In this document: piece after piece, positions 1-10,469 of the stretch
How the letters are laid out: each line of letters begins with the position of its first letter
Numbering within the stretch: the first letter of the stretch is position 1
Assembly: GCA_037447655.1 (NCBI GenBank)
Contig: JBBHKE010002375.1
Location: 1-58,458 of the forward strand
Length of the DNA stretch: 58,458 nucleotides
Direction of reading: 5' to 3'
Origin: Zygnema cylindricum
Taxonomy: Eukaryota; Streptophyta; Zygnematophyceae; Zygnematales; Zygnemataceae
Program-made: the position numbers and the translations under genes
Notes under the pieces: generated by a model
What the model saw: only the letters and a program-made list of their open reading frames with translations
Told to the model about the DNA's origin: nothing
The model's database searches: none

Positions 1-53
1 CCCTCTCCCTCTCCCTCTCCCTCTCCCTCTCCCTCTCCCTCTCCCTCTCCCTC
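1..53 (+). repeat. CCCTCT hexanucleotide microsatellite at an intron end
   Basis: Near-perfect CCCTCT repeat at the left edge of the window, directly before the acceptor (cattacag) of the first visible TMEM135-like exon. It doubles as the polypyrimidine tract. The left end is cut by the window. Confidence 0.9.
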
Positions 54-60
54 ATTACAG

Positions 61-3000
61 AACTGCAAAATGGAGGCCTTTCTTCGCAGGAGCAGTAGCT
101 GGACCTGCTCTTCTTCTCACTGGTTCCAAAACTCAGCACACTTCTATGGCCCTTTATGTTTTGCTGCGAGCCGCAGTATTAGGGACTCGATGTTGTATTA
201 AAAGTCCTAAGTGGGGCTGGTTATTTCGACCTCTCACTTGGCAGTATGGAGACGTCCTTCTCATGTGCATTTCGTCTGCTCAGATTTTGTAAGAAATCTA
301 GAAAGTTTATATCTCTACTCTGAAAAGACGTTTTTTTGTTGGTCTATTGTGGCTCTTTGGCTTGATTTCGGAGTCTCCTTAGTATGGGATTGGGTTGTCG
401 AATAACCACTGCTTTACGGAAACAGAGTCTTGTTTTTGTGCTTGACGGAGACTTACACTGTTAGTAAGGTGTAAATTTGGGATATGGACAATGGCTTTGT
501 CTTCCAGTGATGGGAGAGATGATTAATGTGGAGGAAGAGATAGTTATGAGAAACATGATGCATTTGGAGAGAAATGGAGCTGGGAAGGATAGTTTTCTGT
601 GTAAGGAAGAATTATTTGAATGGATAGTGGAGAAAAGAAAAACGATGGAAAAGATAAATCAAATTGGAGGAAGAGTAACATTATCGTGGTTTTCCAAAAA
701 ATAGGTACGCGTGGATTTTTGAACCGCAAAGTTTGCCGGCCTCGTATGTTTCTTTTTTGAACAAACATGGAGGAAAGGATCGTAAAATAATAGACGCTTG
801 GAAAGATATTGCATCAGAAAAAAGACCGATCCCGAATCTCGATGTAGTGAAGGCATATTATAAGGATCAAGGAGTAAATGTCAATTTGGACCCTCATATG
901 GAAGTTCCTTGTGGGGTAAGGAAAATATCTCGCTTTCTTTTGTTTCTTCGTCTGACACTAGATGGGTGGTGTAAAAATAAGCACAGTACTTTTTTTGTTT
1001 TATTTTCTGTTTTGGCGGCTTCTAGATGTGTGTTGTTTTGTTGCTTTCACATCACATTTTGGGTGGAGGAGTTTTCCCCTGGGTGTTGCCTTTACGAGCA
1101 AGAGTGTTTATGATTGCTGTTTTTTTCTTTTACAGTATAATGTTTTTCTGAGTATATAAATTGTTCAATTTTTTCTCATTTTTGTGTTTTTCTTGCAAAA
1201 ATGCGATATCGTTTTTTTTTCTTTCTCTTTGCTGCCCGGTTGGAGGTCTCTAATGAAATCGCTTTTCACTATCTTGGTTTTATAGAAATATGGTTTTCAT
1301 ATCTTTTCTCCAGTATTAGTCTCTCTAATATGAAATCATATTTTGGAATGGATATTTAATCATCCACTTACAATCATTTCTTGGCAAGCACCATCTTCTC
1401 ATTTTCTATCATATCCTGTCTTTTGAATCCCTTCATGGCCGATCTGTTATGACAAAGAATGAATTTTTATTTTTTGTCGTAACCGAGGCTTCAAAAAAAC
1501 CAAAAAAAAACCGAAAAAAACCAAAAAGAACTGGAAAAAAACCTTGAAGAGCATTAGTTCATATGCTTCTGGGTTTTTTGCAGGTGTTGCATCCGCATCA
1601 ACAGTGTGTTCCACATTTCACGTCTTTCTTACGAGGAGCATATTTTCGGGCGGTTCCTGTTTATTTACCAGTTTATGTTGTTTCTGCCCTTCTGGTTCAC
1701 CGCAAGGCTTTGTTGCATAGGTTAGTTTCCTATGTTGTTATCGCACTTTCTTTTTTCAACCATTTTTTCGACTATTTTTTAACCATTTTTTTTAATTTGT
1801 TTTGTATTTGCTTTTTTGACATTGGTTAACAACATCATAAGTGGGGATGAAAGGTATTCATTTATTTTTTGACGGACAAGCAATTTGTTTCTCCATCCCA
1901 AACTTATGATTTTTCGATGTGTCGGGACCATGTTTGTTTCAGTTTGTTGTGTTGAAAAAATGAAAGTTCTCACGAAGGCGTCATTTTTTTTTACGTGAAA
2001 GAGAAATGGTTGAAAAAGTGATTCTCCTCTCTCTTGCTATTGTTGTGATATGAGCAACCAACAAGATCGACAATCACTTGTTCTTATTCTTGAGAAATTT
2101 ATTGCTTTAAAACTCAGCGATCGAAGCCTGCCATAAAAACACCCTTCATGTAAACCATTCAATGTCAAAATCAACATCTGATCCTTGTTATGTTTTTTCT
2201 TTACATTCAATGTCTCTCATCCTTGTTATGTTTTTTTTTCAAACGTTCAACGACAAGGATGTCATCTGATCCTTTTCGAAACAAACTTTCAACTGTATCT
2301 AATCCTTAATATTAAGTTTTTTTGGTTTTTCGCTTTTTCGTTGAAATACAATTATTGGATAATATGTTAATAAATTTATTGTTTTTTATTTGTAATGCAG
2401 ACCTCTTCCTATTTTGGCAAAGACAGTCATGGGGGCGGCCCGTTCGAGCTCCTTTCTTGCCTTGTATTGCTCGTCTGCCTGGTCAGAATCCAAACCTTGA
2501 TCTTAGTCTGGAGGGAGAGGGGGGGTGAGAGGGGAATGGAAGAGGGAGAGAGGGAGAGGGAGAGGAAGACTAGTTGCAAACTTTTGCATGATATTTTTTT
2601 AAGCAATTTGTCTTTTTATATTGGTCTACAAAGTGTTTTGTGAGGGTCACGTGGAATTTCAGGATTTACTCGTGCACTATGCATCAGATTTTGGGAAGTT
2701 GCAGTGGATCGACAATTGCTGTTGCTGCGGTGAGTGCCCAAAAAAAAGAAAAAAATTGTGATTTTCTCTTAGAAATAAATCTAACTGGTTTCAGCAATTT
2801 GGGTCGGAAAGTTCAAGTCGGTAGTTGTTTTTAGAGGTCAAATTTGACAAAGGGAGTTCGGGGATGTTGTCATTGTTAGGTTTTCCTAATGAATCACATG
2901 GTATTCTTCTTTTTGAAATAGTTTTGTTGACTTTTGGCTGTGTTTTTACATCCTATAGACTTGTTTGGATAAGTGGAGGTAATTTAAAGAGGAAATTGGA

Positions 3001-3502
3001 TTCAGATATAGCTCGTGAGGAATTTTGGTTCACATCTAATCTCTTGAGGAGGTCTCATGGGTTGTTACTAAGAGAGAAAAAGAAGAAGAAGAAGACGAAC
3101 AAGAATAATCAGTTATTTCTTACTAAACTGGTGGTTTGGGTGAGTCCTTTATTACAGTTTCCCGTGGGAATTTCAGTATTGCTTGAGAAAAAGTCCCGGA
3201 GAATGGAACTTGCGCTTTACTGCTTTTCTCGTGCCATTGAAAGCTTCGGTATTTGTGCTTCTAAGTGGGGATGGACTCCTTCCCAAAAACAAATTCCTAA
3301 ACGAGTCGATGTTCTTTTGTTCTCATTAGCAACGGCAGTTATAATGCACTGTTATAACAACGAACGGGATGTCTTTAGATCGAAATATTTGAATGTTTTA
3401 GATTGGGTTTTTGGAGTTCCACCTCTTCTAGCAAATGACTCAGATCGTGGGTCATTCGATCAAAATTCGATGCCTCGGCGCAAATCTATTAAGTCGGAAT
3501 AA
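61..3502 (+). CDS. TMEM135: TMEM135-like transmembrane protein (3' part, six exons; 5' end outside window)
   Basis: Partial gene. Exons 61-288, 705-915, 1584-1720, 2401-2481, 2663-2729 and 3158-3502 join in frame with GT-AG introns (phases 2,0,2,2,0) and end in TAA. About 355 residues are visible. The first exon gives a hydrophobic stretch containing LLLTGSKTQHTSMALYVLLR, then GDVLLMC. The second contains SLPASYVSFLNKHGGKD. The third holds the cysteine-rich segment HPHQQC. The last has LLEKKSRRMELALYC and FRSKYLNVLDWVFGVP. These match land-plant TMEM135 homologues as I remember them, in the same order. Animal TMEM135 is a multi-pass protein linked to peroxisomes, mitochondria and lipid handling; the role in plants and algae is poorly known. 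The upstream intron ends in a CCCTCT repeat that runs into the acceptor at 59-60. The exon assignment is strong; function is by family only. Confidence 0.9.
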
Positions 3503-4097
3503 AGGGAGAAATAGCTTAAAGGGGATGGCATGGGAAATTTGATGGCAAATTTGTGGCAAAATTTGATAGGAGGGAGTTATTGGCTTGTTGAGTTTTAGAC
3601 GGTGGTATAGTTACAAGGAAAAGATGAGCTCCATAGATTTTTGTCTTTTTTTACTGTGGTTCAACACAATGTCAACTCAACATTCGCCTTTTAATTGCCA
3701 TTATTCCACAATGCAAGTTCTTGGTCATTATCGATTGAATCTGGCGGTTTCATGAATTTAATTGGGATATAATGGGAATTTGATGTGGTTGGTGGTCATG
3801 ACGGTTAATTGTTTCATTTGTGAAGATCGGTTCAGTCACTAATCAATGTCATCATTGTCATCAGTTGGTTGTGTCATTGGTCATCCTAAATGTTTGTTCA
3901 TGATGAAACATTCTCTATGTGAAACTTTTGTTCTTAGTTTGGCTTGGCTTATTTTGGAGCGAAGAACTCCACGTTTATCGATCTGATGCAATACCCTTTA
4001 TAGCGAGCAGCGATGCATTGTTCAACAACTTTTTTTTTGCTTCGAAGTTGAACAATAATGATGGATTTTCACAGCACTTGAATAATCTCAACATTGA
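3503..4097. other. 3' flank of the TMEM135-like gene, nothing recognised
   Basis: AT-rich sequence after the stop codon, presumably 3' UTR and intergenic DNA. Open frames here are short and show no family motif. Confidence 0.5.
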
Positions 4098-4412
4098 TTA
4101 TGTAATTTATTGAACATTGCTTATGTCACTTATTGAACATTTATTGTGACTTATCGAACATTGATTACGTCACTTATTGAAAATTGATTACTTCACTCAT
4201 TCATTTAATTATGTCACCTATTGAACATTGATTACGTCACTCGTTGAACACTTCTACGTCATCTATTGAATATTGATTACATCATTTATTGAACATTGAT
4301 TACGTCACTTATTGAACATTGATTACGTCACTTATTGAATATTGATTACGTGACTCATTGAACGTTGATTACATCACTTGTTGAAGATTGATTACGTCAC
4401 TTATTGGACATT
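4098..4412. repeat. Minisatellite with a unit of about 23 bp
   Basis: Roughly a dozen imperfect direct copies of a unit close to TTATTGAACATTGATTACG plus TCAC. Units vary by substitutions and small indels (ACGTCAC, ACATCAC, ACTTCAC). Each carries the short palindrome-like TGACGT/ACGTCA core. The array sits between gene-free stretches and has no coding pattern. Confidence 0.85.
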
Positions 4413-5887
4413 GAATTACATTTACCACGTGTAAATTTGCCTTTAGGTGATTTTTGTCGAATCTTAAGGAAAATTGTTTGTGCGTTGTCATGCCCAATCT
4501 CCCAACCTATCAATTTGTAGTTTGGAGAACCGCGGAGAGAGCCCATGGTGTTTCTTATAATCACACCACATGACATTGAATATTTGTAGGGGCACTACAA
4601 CTCCCTTTCGGGTGAGGGTGTCACAAACCCATTGGAAAAACCATTGGGATGCTCTTCAACACGACATCTAGAAGTTGTAGGATACAATTTAGGAGGGCAG
4701 ACTCTGTTGCATATTCGTGTACTCTCGAATCCAAAAAGAGTTATAGTAGTATATCAGTATCTTAAGTTAGTAAGTTTCATAGTGAACTCTTAGATAAAAA
4801 GACATCCCAAGCGTTGGCTTATCTATGGTTATAAATATTATTTGATCACCACTTTGGTGTAGCAGAGAATGTTGATGGAAGTACAACTATGAGTGTCGCT
4901 CAATTGTGTGTAGCCGAGTGCTTTCGGTTAAGGAATCTAACCAATGTTTGACAGGATTAAAACCATGTCCATTTTTCTGTTTCAAACACGATGCTGGTCA
5001 AACCATATTCATATCATCGCCATTCGAAGAAGATTAGTTTCGAGGTTTTGTTGGGAACATATACGTTGTCGGGCCTTGGGCCCACCATGGTATTCTAGCA
5101 ACAATAATGGTCAAAATTTTCGATGCAATTTCAAGCAGTAACTTGATCGTCTAGAGCCACATCACCAAATCCGTCCACGATATGGTATCCAACGTATCTA
5201 CAAGTAGTCATTGTCAAAGAGTTTCTAATATCATTTAAAATAGAGCCAAATCGGTTACGGCATACTAAATAATGTATCTATGAGCATGAGGATTTGCGAC
5301 CAGGGAATTATTGAATGAACCTAAAAAGAGGATAACAATGCCACAATGTTGTGCAATTAGCCTTATTTATGTAACTGCCTATCTTTAACAGAGTTGATCT
5401 TTGTTATTCCAGGTACTATTTGGGTATTTTCTGACCCGAAGTTCTAAAACACGTTCGATGACACTTTTTAGGTGCGTGGCTCAACTCGTATCGTGTATCG
5501 AGAAACTGGCCCCGATGCAATAAAGTTTTTTTTTAGTTTGTTTGCGAATCTCAATTTTTCCGCCCTTCCGTAATTTCCCTAGTTGCGGTAACGTCAAACA
5601 TGTGGTACCTCCACCGTTTGTCTTTAGAGCCGTACACGCGTCGAATATTGATTGGCGGAAACGTCTCGAATCCCGGCGTAGGAGCGTAGGAGCCTAGGGG
5701 CTTCTTTGCCCAAGTGCTACGTACTACGACTTGTACGAGAAAAGTACAGTACTGTACTGTACTGCTCGCGGATCCGTTTTAACTTTTCCCCGTCGGGACG
5801 TGGAAACCAAAGGCCTCAGTTCAACGGGAAAGCGCCATCATATCGATGCATCGTGGAACTTCACAAATCTTTATGATGTCTCATACG
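4413..5887. other. Gene-free stretch
   Basis: No supported gene. The longest open frames (for example 4944-5141) show no recognisable motif. The 4500-5250 part has the look of decayed transposon-derived sequence, but I cannot name a family. Short GTAC-rich runs such as tactgtactgtactg occur near 5745-5762. Confidence 0.4.
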
Positions 5888-6119
5888 CCAAGTGACAGAG
5901 GTCGCAAACGGTCAACCGAAACCGTGACCGACCGTTAACCGACCGCCCGCGCCGGATCCGGAACGGATTCGGTTGCCAAATTTTGGGGGTCGGGCGGTTA
6001 CGGTCGGTTGACTCACCAAGAAAAAAAAACGGTCAGTTACGGTCGGTCAAACAAAAAACCAAAAAAAAAGAAAATATTGTACTTTTTTTTTCCAACATTA
6101 TTGTTCTTTGTACTTTTGG

Positions 6120-6710
6120 TATCGTGGAAGTACGTGGCAAATCTGACACGGTACTAACACTATTCATTTCGCGAATCTTACAAAAAGATAATCCAACATT
6201 CATGTACTTTGTACTCTTTGGCATCGTGGAAGTACGTGACATCATGATTAGCGTCGCAAATCTGACACGGTACTGTAGTAAGCTATTTATTTCGCAAATC
6301 AAAGGGAACGCGACAAAGCGTCGCAAATCTGACACGGTACACCGCCAATCGCTATTAGAGTCAAGGATTAAATAGCGTCAAAAAAAAAATAGCGTTATTG
6401 ATTCTAATTTAGTGCCTGAGACGTGGCAGATTATGGTCCACGTACTTAAATAGCGTTATTAATTCTATTTCAGGTTTTAGGATCAAAATTTAGGGGCACC
6501 GAATTAGCGTTATATACTCTAATAGCGATTGGCGGTGTAGTACACTTCATTTCGAAAATCTTAGGGAACGCGACAAAGCGTCGCAAATCTGACACGGTAG
6601 TCAGTATTCATTTCGCAAATCTTAGGCAACGCGACAAAGCGTCGCAAATCTAACACAGTAGTACACTATTCATTTCGCAAATCTTAGGGAACGCGACAAA
6701 TTGTAATTAT
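6120..6710. repeat. Tandem array, unit about 60 bp, inside the hAT element
   Basis: Repeated blocks containing TTCATTTCGCAAATCTTAGG, then GAACGCGACAAAGCGTCGCA, then AATCTGACACGGTA. Clear copies lie near 6160-6340, 6541-6600, 6601-6660 and 6661-6710. Unit CGCGACAAAGCGTCGC is itself an imperfect palindrome. A MITE (6340-6537) splits one unit. Confidence 0.75.
6340..6537. mobile_element. TA-flanked MITE (CACCG family), 198 bp
   Basis: Terminal inverted repeats CACCGCCAATCGCTATTAGAG and the complementary right end CTCTAATAGCGATTGGCGGTG, flanked by TA on both sides (6338-6339, 6538-6539). The host unit of the tandem array reads cggTAgtacac when uninterrupted in neighbouring copies, so the empty site is visible nearby and supports a TA target duplication. 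It is non-coding. The superfamily is probably Tc1/mariner-like, judged from TA alone. Confidence 0.8.
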
Positions 6711-7168
6711 TGGCTTATTCCGTCGTACATTGATTAATTTTGTACTTTTTCGGTTACGGGCGGGCACGGTTAGTCGCGAAAAATCAAGATTCGGTTTTTT
6801 TTTTTTTTTCGTAAACGACGGTCGGTTGACGGTTAACAATTTTCGAGCGTGACAAAACTCGGTCGGGCGTCGGTTACTCAGATTTTGAAAAAAAAAAACG
6901 GTCGGTTTCGGGTATGATTTTTTTTGACTTTTGCGACCTCTGCCAAGTAATGACGAGCTACACAAAAAAAGTCGGTGTAACACTTTATGACGTCTGTGTT
7001 CAGATTACATGCGCCGAAATTTTTGTTTTTTAACTTTTTTTGGCGCGCACGCAAGTATACAACGAATCATATCATTTTTTTTTTCGAAATGTCCAACCAG
7101 AATTGATACTCTTAACGACGCTTTGTCGTGGCAATAGGCCAAAGCTTCCAAAAGTGCTTATTTCAAAC

Positions 7169-7624
7169 CATAGTTCAAAAGTAGGCGTTTTTTGGTAGGC
7201 CTTTTGTAGGCCGCCTTTAGCGTAAGTTGTGTTACGGGCTTTCCATGTGATCTTCTTAGATCGCTACTTTCATCAGCGACCGTCCGATCGTCCGAATCTG
7301 ACGATAATCCTATCGTAAGTTGTGTTATGGGCTTTTCATGTGATCTTCTTAGATCGTTACTTTCATCAACGACCGTCAGATCGTCCAAATCTGACGGTTT
7401 AAATAAAAAATTGCTCAAAACTCACAGAAAAATATTTTTTTGTCCGATTTTTTTTTCAAATTTAGACATGACGTTTAATTCTCTATCGATCCATGTGCAA
7501 CTCAACCCTATTACTATTTATTTCATTTTGCGGCAAATACAATATGGGTCTTAAGGCCATATTGTATGTTTTGCATACAATAGGCATATTGTATGGGCGT
7601 ACGGTCACCTACTTTTGAACTATG
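7169..7624. mobile_element. hAT-type MITE (CATAGTTC family), copy 1
   Basis: TIRs CATAGTTCAAAAGTAGG and CCTACTTTTGAACTATG (one base of divergence further in), flanked by perfect 8-bp duplications TTTCAAAC (7161-7168 and 7625-7632). The right part has the diagnostic internal block CAATATGGGTCTTAAGG followed by CATATTGTATG. The interior has a partial duplication of the TTATGGGCTTTTCATGTGAT segment. Non-coding. Confidence 0.9.
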
Positions 7625-7632
7625 TTTCAAAC

Positions 7633-8259
7633 TGCACTTCCGGGTTTTGAACTGCCAGCTTGCAAGGTACACTATCGGACTTTTTGTGTTGGCCTCTCTA
7701 CGGTCCCAAATTCTGGCATTCGTCCGTCACAATATACTTATAGGTTCTGTACTGTAGTGAATCAATGGGCGGCTAAGATTGAATAGATCTTGCAGAGTAG
7801 GTCCAAAGATCCGCCAATGAAAACAGTCGTTCTGTCAAAACTCAAAAGGTTTTGTTCCGTAGGCGGTACCATAAATAATTAAAGACAAATGCCGTGCATC
7901 CAGAATGCATCAACCTGTCGTTTTGTCCCTTCGAACACCAGCGTGGCAGCGTCCTTTGTCATGTCCAGGATTTACCGTTCTGTACTAATTGGGCTTGGAT
8001 CTTAGTGTGCCGATAATTATCGCATGAGAAGCTGAAAACTACTTCGATGCAACCAAACCAGAGGCCAAAATAGTACTATGACACATCATAAGTGATTATG
8101 CAGCTATGTACTTTTCCTCAGCAATTTGTGAGATAGAGACAAACCTCGAAATGTGAGTGGTACGTTCTGACGTGAAAAATAAGCGAAAAATAAGTGTTTC
8201 CAAAAATCTGGTCTCTCTTGAATCCGGAGTGAGGATTTTCATACATCCCTATTGTACAG
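7633..8259. other. Gene-free stretch
   Basis: Between a hAT MITE and a TA MITE. I see no gene, RNA gene or repeat I can support here. Confidence 0.4.
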
Positions 8260-8261
8260 TA

Positions 8262-8790
8262 CACCGCCAATCGTTATTAGCGTGTAAGTTTTTTTAGCGT
8301 ATAAAAATAATTACCGTGGTGTACGCTATTTAAGAATTTGAAAATTTTGGAAAAAATCATACATTCTAATTGTTTGGTTATGGTAATTTGGATCTTTGAA
8401 AAAAAAAATGTCGGTCGCAAACATGCTTACACTAATATAGGTCTCCGTACAAAATTTGACAAATCGTTCACAAATCGTACATTCACACGGTCGAAACGCG
8501 GCTGTCGGACGAATATGTGGGAACGGGATTTTTTACGACCTGATTTTTTTTACGCAAATTCTCATGCGTCCGCGGTTACTAAAACTAATTTATTGTACTT
8601 TTTAAGTTAAAAAGGTACATTTATGTACGGTCTGACATTGACCGTACACCACTCTATTTAAGAGACAACGTACTGAAAATAACCCTAAATAGAATAAAAA
8701 AAAAATAGAATGAACTACACTAATGGAGAATAAAATAAAAAAAAAGCGGGACGGAATTAGCGTACACAACGCTAATAACGATTGGCGGTG
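8262..8790. mobile_element. TA-flanked MITE (CACCG family), 529 bp
   Basis: Left end CACCGCCAATCGTTATTAG and right end CTAATAACGATTGGCGGTG, each flanked by TA (8260-8261, 8791-8792). Larger than the 198-bp relative at 6340. The interior has paired runs of GTACGGTCTGACATTG-like sequence and homopolymer A. No transposase frame. Confidence 0.8.
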
Positions 8791-8797
8791 TACAGTA

Positions 8798-9345
8798 CAC
8801 CGTGAATCGTTATTGGAGTATAGAAATTATTAGTATCAATAATAAATTAGTGTCATTGATTCTTATTTGTGTATCAATACCATTATGAAAAAAATGTTTA
8901 ATTGTAATTTCTCTATAACGCTGATTTAGGTATACAGAATCCGCCGTCATTAAATATACGTTAAAATAAGTACAAAATCTGACAGTCCGTACCACGTCGC
9001 GTCCTTTCAGTGTAATTAATCCACAATTATAATTTGGGTTTGCGAACGCGTTTGTCCCAAACTCGACTCCACGTTTATTCTAAGCGCAGTTCTGTATGCG
9101 ACCGACATAAGTTAACTTCAATTTCCGTAATATTTTCGGTAATCAAGGACAGTTTTGTACCAGCAAGCACTTTCCGTACACCACCCTATTCATGAAATAA
9201 GTACGGAAATTCCATTGACGCTAATTCTCAAGAACCGTAATTAACGTCACGGATAAAATAGAATCAGTCACTGTATTTCGGGTATCAATGTCAAAATTTT
9301 GGGGCGCCGATATAGAGTACATAAGTCTAATAACGATTCACGGTG
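8798..9345. mobile_element. TA-flanked MITE (CACCG family), 548 bp, next to the previous copy
   Basis: Left end CACCGTGAATCGTTATTGG and right end CTAATAACGATTCACGGTG, flanked by TA (8796-8797, 9346-9347). Only CAG separates it from the flanking TA of the preceding MITE. TIRs differ from that copy at the same positions on both ends (CGTGAATCG instead of CGCCAATCG), so it is a distinct subfamily. Non-coding. Confidence 0.8.
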
Positions 9346-9452
9346 TAGTACTAGTATGTACGGAAAGTCCTTAACCATGCGAAAACATATGGGAACGCTA
9401 TATGCAGTAAGTCGTACTATATGCGTATTATACATCGAGTTCGAGTATATTA

Positions 9453-9757
9453 CATAGTTCAAAAGTAGGCGTTTTTAAGGTAGGCCTTTGGTCGGCGCCT
9501 TTATCGTAAGTTGTGTTTTGGGCTTTTCATGTGATCTTCTTAGATCGTTTCTTTGATCAGCGACCGTCCGATCGTCCGAATCTCACGGTGTAAGAATTTT
9601 TTTCGGTCTGAATGTTTTAATTGGTCCAATATTTGGTCCGAATGCTTTAATTGGTCCGAATTGGTCCGAATACAATATGGGTCTTAAGGTCATATTGTAT
9701 GTTTTGCATACAATAGGCATATTGTATGGGCCTACTTTCACCTACTTTTGAACTATG
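9453..9757. mobile_element. hAT-type MITE (CATAGTTC family), copy 2
   Basis: TIRs CATAGTTCAAAAGTAGG / CCTACTTTTGAACTATG with a perfect 8-bp duplication GTATATTA (9445-9452, 9758-9765). 305 bp, the compact form of the family, with the same CAATATGGGTCTTAAGG block near the right end. Non-coding. Confidence 0.92.
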
Positions 9758-9765
9758 GTATATTA

Positions 9766-10469
9766 CTATATTAGGCGTAAAGTACAATGACACTACAATA
9801 CTCTACTGACATATAGAGTTTTCAAGTATTTTCTCAAATTTGAACTGTCCTGAAACTTTCGACTTAGAGTATCAACGCAGAACTGAACGGCGCCGTCATA
9901 GAATGGTTTTCTTGCATCTTCATTTCCTTACACTCCTAGCCTTGCTCAAAGCTGTATATAGCAGAGGATATTTTTTTTTTTCTTGTATGTGACCTGCGAG
10001 TTTTTCATAAACAATAATAATAATAAACACCTGTCGTTTCGAAAATTGACTGCAGAGTGATTTTTAGTAATTAACTGTCTCCCAAACTGAAAAAGATGTG
10101 AAGCAAACTTCATTGTCAACAAATTAATCAGCCACTTTTTATGAATTTACTAAGTATAGGTTATCACGTATAAGTCGAATGACCTTTTCTTAGAAAGTAT
10201 ATATTCTTAGAAAGTATATATCAGTCTAATGCCTTTTTCTAGACCTAGCTGCCATATTGATACAAATAGATGATATTTCTAAGTGAAGCAGAAGTCAAAT
10301 AGAAACTAAGTATGCCAAAGCTGCTAGTTTATTCTCTTAACAGTTTTGAAACAAAATGGCAGGAACACTGTACGGAATCGGGAGCAGGATCTTACCTCAC
10401 TAATTCTCCATTCTCTCTCCTTCTTCTTCTTGCTTCTCCTCTTTTACAGTAAAAGTTTACTGAATTTAT
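9766..10469. promoter_or_regulatory. Upstream region of the fused glycosyltransferase gene
   Basis: Contains a TATA-like tgtatatagc near 9952-9961. A pyrimidine-rich block about 10405-10449 (ctccttcttcttcttgcttc) ends in cttttacag just before the start ATG at 10470. That block could be a 5' UTR or the end of a 5' UTR intron. No transcript start can be placed from sequence alone. Confidence 0.35.

Larger units (their letters stand above)
5896..6942. mobile_element. Non-autonomous hAT-type element with internal tandem array
   Basis: The ends are inverted: CAGAGGTCGCAAA at 5896 and TTTGCGACCTCTG ending at 6942. Flanks are CCAAGTGA (5888-5895) and CCAAGTAA (6943-6950), an 8-bp target duplication with one mismatch, as expected for hAT elements. 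Subterminal regions carry many copies of ACCGTCGGT-like motifs (CGGTCGGTTACGG and its complement), typical of transposase-binding repeats. The interior is a tandem array (about 6120-6710) interrupted by a TA-flanked MITE. No transposase is encoded. Confidence 0.8.

Noticed and set aside
4098-4412. CRISPR-like array
   Set aside because: Units are contiguous and imperfect without unique spacers; the DNA is eukaryotic. It is a minisatellite.
4700-5140. Copia RNase H-like fragment
   Set aside because: Some word-level resemblance only; no conserved motif in a continuous frame.
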